The notes: a model not told the origin generated them from the letters alone. A DNA stretch of 64,000 nt from WLXB01 sp040221475 (GCA_040221475.1 JAVKEJ010000032.1:496001-560000); one strand, 5' to 3'; positions 27,044-37,110 are shown, counted from the first letter of the stretch. Program-made: numbers and translations.

Positions 27044-28174
27044 ATGACCGGCTTAACCCGCTATATCCTGCGTCACCTCGTTGTTGGCACCCTGATCGTC
27101 ACCGGCGTGCTGGTGTATATTTTGTGGCTGACCCAGTCGCTCGGCTTTATTGAATTGATCATCAACAAAGGACTCTCGATCGGCACTTGGCTGGAGATGA
27201 CCCTACTGCTGCTGCCCAATGTCGTCGTCATCATCCTGCCCATCTCGTTATTTCTCGTGGTGCTGTTTATCTACAATAAGATGACCCTGGACCGCGAATT
27301 GGTCGTCGCGCAAGCGGCCGGGATCAGCCAATGGGGATTGGCCCAACCTGCTGCCATTATGGCCGTTCTGGCCACGATTGTTGGATACACCCTCACTTTG
27401 CACTACGGCCCCATGTCGATGCGCGCCTTTAAAGAGATTCAATGGACAGCGCGCAGCGATATGTCTCAAGTCATGTTGCGCGAAGGCACGTTCAATCAAG
27501 TGGGCAAAGGATTGACGGTGTACGTGCGCGAGCGCGGCCCCGCCGGAGAACTTCTGGGCATCCTGGTTCACGATCAACGGGACACCAACACCAGCATCAC
27601 TCTCATGGCCGAAGATGGAGCCGTCATCTCAGGACCGAACGGCCCTCGTGTCAAACTGACCAAGGGCAGTCGCCAGGAAGTCACACCCGGTCGCGGCGAT
27701 ATTTCGCTCCTGTACTTTGACAATTACACGGTCGACTTGGGCCTGATTGAAACCACAGGCGACTCCCGCTTTACCGACAACCGCGAACGCACAACCACAG
27801 AGCTGTTCACGCTTAGCGAAGAGGATGGCATCAAGCCACGCAATGTCCGGCGTCTCAGGGTCGAAGGCCACCAGCGCCTGACCAATCCGCTGTTCAATCT
27901 GTCCCTGACCGCGATTGCCCTGGCGTTCATCTTAACCGGCACCTTTAATCGCCAGGGCCAGGTGAAACGGATCAGTGTTGCGATTATCTGCGTGGTGCTC
28001 GTTGAAGCTGCAAACCTCAGCGCCGCCAGCCTGGCCGCTAAAAACCTTTTGTTCGTACCTTTATTGTATATCGTGGCCTTGGTGCCGCTGATGATTGGCG
28101 TTCTTGTTCTTGCGCCGCATCGTTTACGCGCTTTGTTGCCCTTTTCATTGCGTCCACACCCTGGTTCCGTCTAA
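27044..28174 (+). CDS. lptF: LPS export permease LptF
   Basis: LptF is one of two YjgP/YjgQ-type permeases that, with LptB2 and LptG, pull lipopolysaccharide out of the inner membrane. The 376-residue protein has three N-terminal membrane helices with LDRELVVAQAAGISQWGL after the second (the cytoplasmic coupling helix region), a periplasmic jellyroll (about 125-260), and three C-terminal helices. In related genomes lptG usually follows at once; here lptD follows instead, ten bases downstream. LptF versus LptG is assigned from the DRELVV segment and is likely but not certain. Confidence 0.88.
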   Translation: MTGLTRYILRHLVVGTLIVTGVLVYILWLTQSLGFIELIINKGLSIGTWLEMTLLLLPNVVVIILPISLFLVVLFIYNKMTLDRELVVAQAAGISQWGLAQPAAIMAVLATIVGYTLTLHYGPMSMRAFKEIQWTARSDMSQVMLREGTFNQVGKGLTVYVRERGPAGELLGILVHDQRDTNTSITLMAEDGAVISGPNGPRVKLTKGSRQEVTPGRGDISLLYFDNYTVDLGLIETTGDSRFTDNRERTTTELFTLSEEDGIKPRNVRRLRVEGHQRLTNPLFNLSLTAIALAFILTGTFNRQGQVKRISVAIICVVLVEAANLSAASLAAKNLLFVPLLYIVALVPLMIGVLVLAPHRLRALLPFSLRPHPGSV

Positions 28175-28184
28175 AGCCTTCTGC

Positions 28185-30437
28185 ATGATTTTGTTTTCCA
28201 CCCTTAGGCACCGAATTTCGCAGCGCCCCGCTTACGGCGCGCGGCTGAGGCGGGCCCTGCTGATTTCGGTCTTTTCTGTTCCGGGACTATCTGTCTCAGT
28301 GCTGTCTGCCGCCGCAACGTTGATGGCACCCCCGGCGCACGCGCAGACCCCGGCGCCAGCCCAAAGTCAAGCCAACGAAACGCTGCTCCTGGCCGATGAA
28401 ATGCGGTTTGACGAAAACACCAACATCGTGACCGCCATTGGCAACGTGGAAATTGAACGGGATGGCCGCATCCTGCTGGCAGATCAAGTGACCTATGATC
28501 AAGAGGCCGATCTGGTCACCGCCAAAGGCAACGTCTCCATTGTTGATACCAATGGCACGGTGATGTTCCTGGATGAAGCCCAGGTCACCGGCGATTTAAA
28601 AGAAGGCTTCGCCCGCGAAGTTCAAGTGCTTCTGGCCGATAACTCGCGTATGGCCGCGCGCCTTATCCGGCGCCAGGATGGCAACATCAATGAATTACGC
28701 AATGCGGTATACACCGCCTGCGACCTGAATTGCGACGGCGAGCCGGTGTGGCAAATCAAGGCCCGCAAAGTCATCCACGATCAGGATGACCAAATGATGA
28801 CCTACAACGACGCCTGGATCGAACTGTTGGGTGTTCCGGTTTTTTACAGTCCTTACCTCGCCCACCCCGATCCAACCGCTGACCGGAAGTCCGGTCTCCT
28901 TGCCCCATCGATTGGCGGCGGCAGCAACTTAGGCTTCTCTTACGCGCAACCCTATTACTGGAGCATCGCACCGGACAAAGACGCAACCCTGACGCCGCTC
29001 TACACGTCTTCGGCGGGGCGCGGTGCCACTGGCGAATACCGGCAGCTGTTTTCTGAAGGAGAATTCAGAGTCTTCGGCAGCGTCGTGGCCGACGATGACG
29101 ACAACCCGAAAGACTTCCGTGGACATCTGAGGGCCCGCGCGCGCTGGGATATTGATGAACGCTGGCGCACCGGGGCTGACGTCCACCTTGCCTCAGACGA
29201 CACCTATTTAAGGCGTTACGACTTTGACGCTCCAACCTGGCTGACCACCAATGCCTTCGTTGAACGCTTCGGCACACAGTCTTACTTTGCGGTCAATGCC
29301 TACCACTTCCAGAGACAACGCCGCACCACCGCTGCCGGCTCAACACCGCTGGTGGCTCCGTTGATCGACTACAGCTTTGTTGGCAAGCCAGTGCGCGGTG
29401 GCGGCTATTTCACCGCGGATGCCAGCGCCTTAGCCATCTACCGCGACAACGGCAGCGACCAGACCAGACTCTCAACCACCCTTGGGTGGAACGTGCCATA
29501 CATCGGCGAGATGGGTGACATGTACACACTGCGGGCCACCGTGCGCGGCGATGGGTATTACGTCAGAGATGTCACCGACCCGATCACCGGCGGCACATTT
29601 ACCGGGTTTGAAGGGCGGGCGATTCCACAACTGTCAGTGGAGTGGCGTTATCCGCTGGTTAAATCCGGCTCTTTCATTACGCAAACCCTGGAACCCATCG
29701 TCCAGGGCGTGGTCAGCCCCATTGGACAAAACCCCGACACCATTCCCAACGAAGACAGCCGTGACTTCGAGTTTGATGACACCAACCTGTTCTCAGAGCA
29801 GCGGTTCTCCGGTTATGACCGGGTCGAAGGCGGCGCGCGAATCAACTATGGCCTGCGGTGGTCCGCCTTTGGCGCGACCGGCAAATCGCTGGATCTCATG
29901 CTGGGCCAAAGCTATCGCTTCCACGAAGATGAAACCTTTGCTTTGGAATCAGGCTTGCGCGACCGGTTCTCAGATTATGTGGGACGGGTCACCTTCCGCC
30001 CGTCAAACTATCTCAATCTGTCCTACCGCTTCCGTCTCGATCAAGATGACTTCAGCACCGAACGCAGCGAGGTCAGCGCTGTGGCCGGTAATGATCTGTT
30101 CCGGCTTGGCACCAACTATATTTATATCAAGCAAAGCGATCCTTTGACGCCTGAGTTTGGCGATCGCGAAGAACTCTATGCCTTCTTCGACACCCGCCTG
30201 TCTAAATTCTGGTCGTTGAGAGGAACCCACCGCGAAGACCTTGGCCCAGGCGGCGGCTCGATCCGCTCCTCCATTGGCATTGAGTACGAAGACGACTGCT
30301 TTGTGTTTGGCCTCGACATTGCCGATGACAATACTGAAGACCGCGATTTCCAGAGTGGCTTCTCGGTCATCCTGCGCTTCACACTGAAGACCATCGGCGA
30401 GGTCCGGTTGTCTTCCAGCGTTGGTGTCGATCAGTAA
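28185..30437 (+). CDS. lptD: LPS-assembly outer-membrane protein LptD
   Basis: LptD inserts LPS into the outer leaflet. The start at 28185 is chosen because it follows lptF; the frame is open further upstream inside lptF. The 750-residue protein has a long signal region (ending PPAHAQT), an OstA/LptA-like jellyroll (ADEMRFDENTNIVTAIGNVEIE and similar repeats), then the large C-terminal beta-barrel from about residue 220. Cysteines in the ACDLNCDG segment and near the C-terminus (EDDCF) could form the disulfides that LptD needs. The gene ends seven bases from a convergent metal transporter gene. Confidence 0.95.
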   Translation: MILFSTLRHRISQRPAYGARLRRALLISVFSVPGLSVSVLSAAATLMAPPAHAQTPAPAQSQANETLLLADEMRFDENTNIVTAIGNVEIERDGRILLADQVTYDQEADLVTAKGNVSIVDTNGTVMFLDEAQVTGDLKEGFAREVQVLLADNSRMAARLIRRQDGNINELRNAVYTACDLNCDGEPVWQIKARKVIHDQDDQMMTYNDAWIELLGVPVFYSPYLAHPDPTADRKSGLLAPSIGGGSNLGFSYAQPYYWSIAPDKDATLTPLYTSSAGRGATGEYRQLFSEGEFRVFGSVVADDDDNPKDFRGHLRARARWDIDERWRTGADVHLASDDTYLRRYDFDAPTWLTTNAFVERFGTQSYFAVNAYHFQRQRRTTAAGSTPLVAPLIDYSFVGKPVRGGGYFTADASALAIYRDNGSDQTRLSTTLGWNVPYIGEMGDMYTLRATVRGDGYYVRDVTDPITGGTFTGFEGRAIPQLSVEWRYPLVKSGSFITQTLEPIVQGVVSPIGQNPDTIPNEDSRDFEFDDTNLFSEQRFSGYDRVEGGARINYGLRWSAFGATGKSLDLMLGQSYRFHEDETFALESGLRDRFSDYVGRVTFRPSNYLNLSYRFRLDQDDFSTERSEVSAVAGNDLFRLGTNYIYIKQSDPLTPEFGDREELYAFFDTRLSKFWSLRGTHREDLGPGGGSIRSSIGIEYEDDCFVFGLDIADDNTEDRDFQSGFSVILRFTLKTIGEVRLSSSVGVDQ

Positions 30438-30443
30438 GCGTTG

Positions 30444-31061
30444 TTATGCGGCTGCGGCAAGCTCACCCCGCGCCTGGCGGATGATTTTCACCGACGACTG
30501 CAAAAACAGCGCGGCCATCGCTGCGGCAACAATCAGATCCGGCCACGGTGAGGCCGTCCAGATCACCAAGCCAGCCGCACAAATCACCGCCACATTGCCA
30601 ATGGCATCGTTGCGCGTGCACAGCCAGACGGATTGAACATTGGCATCACCGTTGCGGAATTTCAGCAGAATAAGCGCACTGGCAAGGTTGGCCACCAGCG
30701 CCAGACCGCCAATAAGGCCCATGGCCTCACCATCCGGACTGCCCTGAACAATCACGCGATAGGCGGTCATCCCCAGCACCAACAGCCCCATTGCGCCAAG
30801 GCTCAGACCTTTAATTAACGCAGTGCGCGCCCGCACGGTCAGGGATTTTCCGACAGCCCACAAACTGATCGCATAGGTGAGTGTATCTCCCAGGAAATCC
30901 AGAGCATCGGCCTTAAGGGCCTGCGACATGGCGGCAAAACCGGCTGTGGCTTCAATCCCGAACATCACACCATTGATGAGAATAACGGCGATCAACGCAT
31001 TGCGATACGGCACCGAGCTGCCGTCGAATCCAACGTCATCATCGTCACAGCAACCGGTCAT
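30444..31061 (-). CDS. Short cation-diffusion-facilitator transporter
   Basis: The 205-residue protein has about six membrane helices and an acidic cysteine-containing N-terminus (MTGCCDDDD). The CDF metal site is seen as ADALDFLGD in helix 2 and RNDAIGN in helix 5. His residues usual in zinc exporters are replaced by Asp or Asn, and the C-terminal cytoplasmic domain is missing, so it belongs to the short cation-transporter subgroup. It probably exports a divalent metal. It is the last gene of the metal block, after a small His-rich protein. Confidence 0.85.
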   Translation of the reverse strand: MTGCCDDDDVGFDGSSVPYRNALIAVILINGVMFGIEATAGFAAMSQALKADALDFLGDTLTYAISLWAVGKSLTVRARTALIKGLSLGAMGLLVLGMTAYRVIVQGSPDGEAMGLIGGLALVANLASALILLKFRNGDANVQSVWLCTRNDAIGNVAVICAAGLVIWTASPWPDLIVAAAMAALFLQSSVKIIRQARGELAAAA

Positions 31062-31107
31062 ACTTTGCCTCTCTGATCTTGGCTCTGAAAACCAATATGC
31101 AAGTCCT

Positions 31108-31527
31108 TTAACTTTCTGCGCTCGCCATCAGCAACTGCACCATGCCGTTGAGTTGTGGCACTAGGCGCTGGGCGGCGACCAAGTCATTGCGCTCATAAGC
31201 CTGATGCAGGCGGTCACTCAAGCTCAGAATTTGGTTAAGGCTTGAGGTGTAACGCATCTGGTTGGGCTTGGGCACATCCTTGTTAAACCGTTTCAGCCCA
31301 TCCGCAACCTCATGCAGTTGATCAGACAGGTCATGCAGCGCGTCCAGATTTTCTGCCTTCACCGCCGCCTTGATTTCAGCCGCGACCATTTCCAGCTGAG
31401 TCCAGCCCTCGTCCAATGTCGAGAAATCAACGGTGTGCGTGTGGTTATGGTCATGACTGTGAGGGGTCTGCGCCCAAGCGGGAGCAGTACACATCAAAGC
31501 CATTAAAAGTGTGAACGCGTATTTCAT
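31108..31527 (-). CDS. Small periplasmic His-rich helical protein
   Basis: The 139-residue protein has a signal peptide (ending APAWAQ) followed at once by the His cluster HSHDHNHTHT, then an all-helical region. A metal-binding periplasmic role is inferred from the His cluster and from its place directly after the HME-RND pump gene. I do not recognise a named family. AAGGA serves as ribosome-binding site. Confidence 0.75.
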   Translation of the reverse strand: MKYAFTLLMALMCTAPAWAQTPHSHDHNHTHTVDFSTLDEGWTQLEMVAAEIKAAVKAENLDALHDLSDQLHEVADGLKRFNKDVPKPNQMRYTSSLNQILSLSDRLHQAYERNDLVAAQRLVPQLNGMVQLLMASAES

Positions 31528-31540
31528 TTTATTTTCCTTT

Positions 31541-31594
31541 TATTCAGCGGGGAGCCCGCATTCTATTCAGCGGGGAGCCCGCATTCTATTCAGC
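31541..31594 (-). repeat. 23-bp tandem repeat at the stop of the HME-RND pump gene
   Basis: A 23-bp unit is present at 31541-31563 and 31564-31586, with the first eight bases of a third copy at 31587-31594 inside the pump gene. The pump stop codon lies at the boundary (31586-31588), so the 3' end has been tandemly duplicated into the gap before the His-rich protein gene. Each full unit contains a five-codon frame MRAPR, without a good ribosome-binding site. Confidence 0.85.
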
Positions 31595-34500
31595 AGGAAC
31601 GGCGGCCAGATGACCGGGTAACCTTTTCGCAACGGCACTGCGACCAAAGGTCCAAAACACCAGTGGCCGCAGGGTGAGATCCAAGAGCGTTGAAGACAGA
31701 AGACCTGAGAAAATAACCACGGCGACAGGATGCAAAATCTCCCGCCCCGGTTCATCTGGTGTCAGCAAAATAGGCACCAACGCCAGAATGGCAGTCAACG
31801 CCGTCATCAGCACCGGAATAATTCTCTCTTGCGTGCCACGGGTGATCATCGCGGTGTCAAACGCAGCTCCTTCCTCACGCATTAAATACAGATAGTGATT
31901 GATCATCAGAATACCGTTACGGGCTGCGATGCCGGTCAACGTAATGAAGCCGATCACCGTGGCGATGGACAACACACCGCCGGTCGCCCACACGCCAATC
32001 ACCGCCCCCACAAACGCCAAGGGCACAGAGAGCATGACCTGGATGGCAAAATTGATGCTGCCCAGATGCGCATACAGCACCAGGAACATGCCAAGAAACG
32101 CCAAACCCGCCAACAGCACGATGGCGTTCAAGGCCGCTGACTGACTCTCATATTCGCCGCCGTACACCACAAAGTACCCGGAGGGAATGTCCACATCCGC
32201 GTTGATACGGTCTTGAATGTCTTGCACCACACTCACCAAATCACGGCCCGCCACATTGGCCTGCACGATGATGCGCCGCTGGCTGTTCTCGCGATTGATG
32301 ACGTTCGCGCCCAGCGCTTCGTCTATTGAAGCTAACAACTCCAGAGGCACATACCCACCCTCGGCCACTTCAATTGGCAACGCACGAATAGAGTCTTCCG
32401 AAGCGCGCGTTTCATCATCAAAGCGGGCAATCAAATCATAGGTCCGGATGCCGTCAATCACCTGACCCATGGTTCTGCCGTTCAGCGCCAACTCGGTGTA
32501 GTCGGCCACATCGGCCACCGTCAGACCCCGGTTGAGAATTTGCTCACGATCGACGCGAATATGCAGTTGCTCCGTCAGCACCTGCTGCTCGACACTGAGA
32601 TCCACGATGCCCGCTACGGTTTCCACCTCGGCTTCGACCAACCGCGCCAGCCGTCGCAACTCGGCCATATCATCGCCAAAAATTTTCAGGGCAATTTGCG
32701 CCCGCACCCCGGATAAGGCGTGATCAATACGATGCGACAGAGGCTGGCCAATATTGGTCAACACCCCGGGGATTTGCTCCATCCGGGTGCGAATGTCTTC
32801 AATGATTTCGTCGCGTGAACGGTCCGAGGGTTGCAGAAAGAACTCCAGCTCAGACACATTGATGCTCTCTGCATGTTCATCGTTTTCGGCGCGGCCAGAC
32901 CGGCGACCAACTTTAATAACTTCCGGCACCTCCAACACCAGACGCTCCGCCGTCGCCGCAATACGGTTTGATTCCGCCAACGCGGTCCCCGGCGCCATCA
33001 CCACCGATACATTCAACGCGCCTTCGTTAAACTCGGGCAGAAAAGCCTGCCCAAATTCACTGGTCAACCACACGCCAATACCCAGCAGCACGGCAAATAC
33101 CGCAAACACCCCATAGCGCAACGGCAACAACACTCTGATAATTTGCGCCTGCGCCCATTTGATGCCCCGCACCACAAGGCCGTCTTTTTCCGCGTCCATC
33201 TGTTTCATCCGCGGCAGCAAGTAGGCGCACAATGCCGGGGTTGCGGTCAGAAAGACGATCAACGACGCGCCAATGGACGTCACATAAGCGATCCCCAAAG
33301 GCGTGAAGATACGCCCTTCAACGCCTGACAAAGCAAACAGCGGCAGGAACACCAAAATCACGATAAAGGTCGCAAAGATAATCGGGTCGCGCACCTCCTG
33401 GGTGGCTTCGCGCACCACAACCAGCGGGTCTTTCGGTTCCCCCTTCTGCCGGTTCTGCCGGAGACGTCGATAGGTGTTTTCAACCCCGACAATGGCATCA
33501 TCCACCAACTGCCCGATGGCAATGGCGATGCCACCGAGCGTCATGGTGTTGATGGATAGCCCCAAAGCCTGAAACACCATCAGGGTCAGCACCAGCGACA
33601 GCGGGATGGCCGTCAGTGTAATCAAGGTCGTGCGCACGTTCAGCAGAAACAGAAACAACACGATGGCCACCAAAATCGCGCCATCGCGCAACGCCTCTTC
33701 CACGTTTGCGACCGCTGTTTCAATAAATTTACTTTGGCTGAAGATATCGTCATGCACCGTCACATCCTGAGGCAGCGTCTCCTGTATGGCCGCCAACTCG
33801 GCCTTAATCGCGGACACCAGAGTCACCGTATCTGCATCTGGCTGTTTCTGGATCGACAGAATCACGCCCGGTGAAGCATTAATGGACGCATCCCCGCGCG
33901 GTGCCATTGGCCCGCCCAGTTTCACCTCGGCGATTTGACCGATGGTCACGCGCCGCGCTGCGCTGCCGGGGATCGGCACCAGAGTGTTGGCGATTTCCTC
34001 GACCGTTTGCGCCCGGCCCAGCACCCGAATCAGACCTTCGGTGTAGTCCGTCAACAAAAACCCACCGGTGGCATTGAGATTGGTTTCATCCAGCGCTTCT
34101 AATACCGACGACAGGGGCACGCGATGAAACACCAGACGTTGCGGATCAATCAGCACCTGGAACTGCTGTAACTGCCCGCCGACCACAGTGATCTGCGCAA
34201 TCCCGGGAATGGCCAGCAGCCGTTGGCGAATGTCCCACTCCGCTAGCGTGCGCAGCTCCATCGGGCCAGTGGCAGTTTCGCCAGTGACAGTTTCACTGGT
34301 CACCCCAATCGCCATGATGTTGCCCATGATCGAGGTGATCGGCCCCAGTGTCGGATTCACCCGCCCATAAATCGCCTCGCGGGCCTGGCTGAGTTTTTCC
34401 GACACAATTTGCCGCGCCACATAAATGTCCATGTCCCAGTCAAATTCGACCCAGACAATCGACAGGCCAATGGACGAGGCCGAGCGCACCCGCACCACAC

Positions 34501-34732
34501 CATTGGCCCCATAGACAGAGGCCTCAATGGGCCGGGTCACCAACGTTTCCACCTCTTCCGGCGACAAGCCTTCGGACTCCGTAAAGATTGTCACCGTGGG
34601 ACGATTGAGATCAGGCAGCACATCAATTGGCAGGCTTTGCATCGCCAAGCCGCCGTAGACAAAACTGAGGGCAATCACCGCCACCACCAGCAGGCGATGG
34701 CGGATCGACAGCGAGATAATAGAATTCAACAT
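31586..34732 (-). CDS. HME-family RND heavy-metal efflux pump (CusA/CzcA-like)
   Basis: The 1048-residue inner-membrane pump exports metal ions from periplasm or cytoplasm using the proton gradient. It shows the usual twelve helices and two large periplasmic loops. Helix 4 reads NTMTLGGIAIAIGQLVDDAIVGVEN, without the DFG motif of zinc/cobalt (CzcA) or nickel/cobalt (CnrA) subtypes and closer to the CusA-like pattern, so the metal is uncertain. It ends in KRLPGHLAAVPAE. It lies 11 bases after its adaptor gene in a C-B-A operon. Confidence 0.93.
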   Translation of the reverse strand: MLNSIISLSIRHRLLVVAVIALSFVYGGLAMQSLPIDVLPDLNRPTVTIFTESEGLSPEEVETLVTRPIEASVYGANGVVRVRSASSIGLSIVWVEFDWDMDIYVARQIVSEKLSQAREAIYGRVNPTLGPITSIMGNIMAIGVTSETVTGETATGPMELRTLAEWDIRQRLLAIPGIAQITVVGGQLQQFQVLIDPQRLVFHRVPLSSVLEALDETNLNATGGFLLTDYTEGLIRVLGRAQTVEEIANTLVPIPGSAARRVTIGQIAEVKLGGPMAPRGDASINASPGVILSIQKQPDADTVTLVSAIKAELAAIQETLPQDVTVHDDIFSQSKFIETAVANVEEALRDGAILVAIVLFLFLLNVRTTLITLTAIPLSLVLTLMVFQALGLSINTMTLGGIAIAIGQLVDDAIVGVENTYRRLRQNRQKGEPKDPLVVVREATQEVRDPIIFATFIVILVFLPLFALSGVEGRIFTPLGIAYVTSIGASLIVFLTATPALCAYLLPRMKQMDAEKDGLVVRGIKWAQAQIIRVLLPLRYGVFAVFAVLLGIGVWLTSEFGQAFLPEFNEGALNVSVVMAPGTALAESNRIAATAERLVLEVPEVIKVGRRSGRAENDEHAESINVSELEFFLQPSDRSRDEIIEDIRTRMEQIPGVLTNIGQPLSHRIDHALSGVRAQIALKIFGDDMAELRRLARLVEAEVETVAGIVDLSVEQQVLTEQLHIRVDREQILNRGLTVADVADYTELALNGRTMGQVIDGIRTYDLIARFDDETRASEDSIRALPIEVAEGGYVPLELLASIDEALGANVINRENSQRRIIVQANVAGRDLVSVVQDIQDRINADVDIPSGYFVVYGGEYESQSAALNAIVLLAGLAFLGMFLVLYAHLGSINFAIQVMLSVPLAFVGAVIGVWATGGVLSIATVIGFITLTGIAARNGILMINHYLYLMREEGAAFDTAMITRGTQERIIPVLMTALTAILALVPILLTPDEPGREILHPVAVVIFSGLLSSTLLDLTLRPLVFWTFGRSAVAKRLPGHLAAVPAE

Positions 34733-34743
34733 ACCCCCCGGCC

Positions 34744-35793
34744 TCAGTGACTGTGGCCGGCGTGGGGATCGGTCGGCAACCCGGCAGAGCCTTCGCCCAT
34801 GTATTGCAGTTGGTAATGCCCCTGCACCACAACCTCTTCGCCGGGGAACACCCCTTCCAGGATTTCCGTATCCGCGCCGCTTACCAGGCCCTCAATGACT
34901 GCGCGGCGTTCAAATTCATCGCCGATGCGAACAAACACGAAGCGATCTCCCAATCCGCCCAACACCGCCCGGCGGGGAATCACAATACCGGGCGTCGCCT
35001 CGCCCACCGCCACAGACATCCGGCCCATCATGCCGGGGTAGAGCCTGCCGTCCGGATTATCGATCTCCGCATGCACCGTGAACAACCCGGTGCCGTCTTC
35101 GCGCGCCATATACACCCGCGCCACTTCCGCCACCAAAGGCGTGCCGGGTAACGCATCGAGATACACGGTGGCGGTCTGCCCTGCTTTGATGCGGGTGATA
35201 TCCGGACTTTCCATCATCGTGCCGTGCAACAGCATGCGTGACAGATCGGAGATTTCAAACAACACGGATGTCGCCGCAACGGTCTGGCCGATCCGCGCCG
35301 ATTGCGCCGACACCACACCGGAAATAGGCGCAGACAACGTCAACGTGCTTGCCCCCGCGATAATGGGCTCCACCACCACAAGACGCTGATTGGCGGTGAC
35401 TTGGTCGCCCAGAGTGGCGCGCACATCGCGAATTTGACCCTCAAAGCGAGGACTCACATTTGCCTGCCGCTCGGGCAGCGCCTCCACAGAACTGATCAGT
35501 GTGACCGTCTCTTGCAAGGGGCGAATGTCTGCCGTCGCGGTGGCGATGCCCAGATTGGCCATTTGCACGGCGGTCAGAGTCAGCGGCCCGCCAGCCTCGT
35601 CTGCATGATCGTGGTCATCGTGATCATCATGGTCATGGTCATGGTCATGGTCGTCGTGGTCGTTATGCTCATGATCATGATCATCGTGATCGTCATGCTG
35701 CTCTTGCGCGAACGCCGGTGCCATCACTGGCAGCGCGGCCATAACCAGCACCGCTAACATCAGACTCATCGTTTTGAAGAAATTATTAGTCAT
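34744..35793 (-). CDS. Efflux adaptor (membrane-fusion protein) with a His/Asp-rich N-terminus
   Basis: The 349-residue CzcB/CusB-type periplasmic adaptor joins pump and outer-membrane channel. After a signal peptide (ending APAFAQ) there is a run of about 35 residues made almost only of His and Asp (for example DHDDHDHEHNDHDDHD), a likely metal-binding tail. Barrel-sandwich and beta-barrel segments follow (VSPRFEGQIRDVRATLGD, LSAPISGVVSAQSARIG) without a long coiled coil. The run is encoded by short near-repeats that could change length. The start ATG abuts the stop of the preceding gene. Confidence 0.92.
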   Translation of the reverse strand: MTNNFFKTMSLMLAVLVMAALPVMAPAFAQEQHDDHDDHDHEHNDHDDHDHDHDHDDHDDHDHADEAGGPLTLTAVQMANLGIATATADIRPLQETVTLISSVEALPERQANVSPRFEGQIRDVRATLGDQVTANQRLVVVEPIIAGASTLTLSAPISGVVSAQSARIGQTVAATSVLFEISDLSRMLLHGTMMESPDITRIKAGQTATVYLDALPGTPLVAEVARVYMAREDGTGLFTVHAEIDNPDGRLYPGMMGRMSVAVGEATPGIVIPRRAVLGGLGDRFVFVRIGDEFERRAVIEGLVSGADTEILEGVFPGEEVVVQGHYQLQYMGEGSAGLPTDPHAGHSH

Positions 35794-37056
35794 TTAATTC
35801 ACCTGTTCAATCTTGCCGCCGATGGCCCGCTCCAGAGCGACCCGGGCATTCAAAGCGTCGATGACGGTTGCAATGGCATCGTCTTCGGCATCGAGAAGCG
35901 AAGCCTGAACTTGCCACAATCCCAGCAGGTCCGTTTGCCCCTGGTCGTACATGGCGCGGACGTCTTGATAGGTTTTGCGATAAGCCGGAACAATGCGGGT
36001 GTTGTAGGCCGTTGCCCGCGCGTCCAGCAATTCAAGCTGCCGGTACAGACCGGTCACCAGAGCTTCCCGCGCGCCGCCATTCAAGCGGGCCAAATCTTGC
36101 CGGGCGTCCTGCACGGCTGATCTGGCGCGAGCCACATTGGCTGCGTTGGTGTTCCATAAGGGAATCTCCACGGCAACACCAACGCCCCACACCCGGTCCG
36201 CACCACCGGGATCAATTTCATAACTGGCCCGGGGCGTGATCAGCGGCAAGCGGTCTTTCTCGGCGACCAACAACCGCGCTTCGTTGACGGTGATCCGGGC
36301 CCGCGCCAAGCGGGCTCCAAAGTCGTTCTGCAGAGCAAACGCAAGAACCTGATTGAGCGGCGGCAAAGGAGACGGCGCAGCAGCAGACGTCACCAGCCCA
36401 CGACCGTCACCGCCCATTTCAAACCCCAGTTGCGCTTCCAACACCGCCCGTTCCGCCGCATGCAGGGTCGCGTCTTCGGCCCGACGCAAAGCCTCCGGCA
36501 AAAACACGTTGAGTTGAACCGTTGGCACATTTTGCTGCTGGGTAATGCGCTCAATCTGATCGGTGATTTCTTTGGCTTCCGCCGCCGCCTGACGGGCCAT
36601 GGCTTCGCGCGACTGGGCCGCCCAATGGGCGAGGTACAATTCCGTCACACGGTTGACCAGATCAAACAACCCGGCTTCCTGCTCAACCGTCGCCGTTTGC
36701 CGGATTGCCGCAGCATACAACGGGCGCAGTTTAAAATCAGAGAACCGCAACGGCTGGCTGATTTCAAACTCAATGCCCGCACCCGCGCCCTTATCAGAAT
36801 ACCGGGCCAGCACCCCCACTTCCGGGTTGGCTTTGGTTTCCACCTCAATCGCATCGGCCAAGCGCAAGGCCAAGTCACGATCAAGCTGCGCCACCTGCCC
36901 ACTGTTGTGCAGCGCCTGGGCGATCACATCCGACAACGTCACGGGTGTTTGCGCCAACGTTGGCAGTGCAGCCGTCCCTAAAACACAGGCCACCCCGGCC
37001 GCGAGACTCAATCGCTGGATGGTCTGCGCCAAAATTGTTTGTCTGGTCATTAGCAT
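35794..37056 (-). CDS. Outer-membrane efflux channel (TolC/CzcC family)
   Basis: The 420-residue protein has a signal peptide (ending ALPTLAQ) and two OEP repeats of long helices, for example RARSAVQDARQDLARLNGG and the DLLGLWQVQASLLDAEDD segment near the C-terminus. It forms the outer-membrane exit of the three-part metal pump and is first in the operon. Its stop TAA directly abuts the adaptor ATG. A cluster of CTGAC half-sites lies 55-100 bases upstream. Confidence 0.92.
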   Translation of the reverse strand: MLMTRQTILAQTIQRLSLAAGVACVLGTAALPTLAQTPVTLSDVIAQALHNSGQVAQLDRDLALRLADAIEVETKANPEVGVLARYSDKGAGAGIEFEISQPLRFSDFKLRPLYAAAIRQTATVEQEAGLFDLVNRVTELYLAHWAAQSREAMARQAAAEAKEITDQIERITQQQNVPTVQLNVFLPEALRRAEDATLHAAERAVLEAQLGFEMGGDGRGLVTSAAAPSPLPPLNQVLAFALQNDFGARLARARITVNEARLLVAEKDRLPLITPRASYEIDPGGADRVWGVGVAVEIPLWNTNAANVARARSAVQDARQDLARLNGGAREALVTGLYRQLELLDARATAYNTRIVPAYRKTYQDVRAMYDQGQTDLLGLWQVQASLLDAEDDAIATVIDALNARVALERAIGGKIEQVN

Positions 37057-37110
37057 GACCCCTCTTTTCTCATCCTCATCACACGCTGGCTCTCAGCCAG
37101 ACGCGTCCGA

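Noticed and set aside
29482..30147. 221-codon ORF inside lptD in another frame
   Set aside because: Shadow of the beta-barrel coding sequence; no recognisable domain.
35600..35700. Repeat array resembling a small CRISPR or minisatellite
   Set aside because: The repeats are in frame and encode the His/Asp run of the adaptor; there are no spacers or cas genes.
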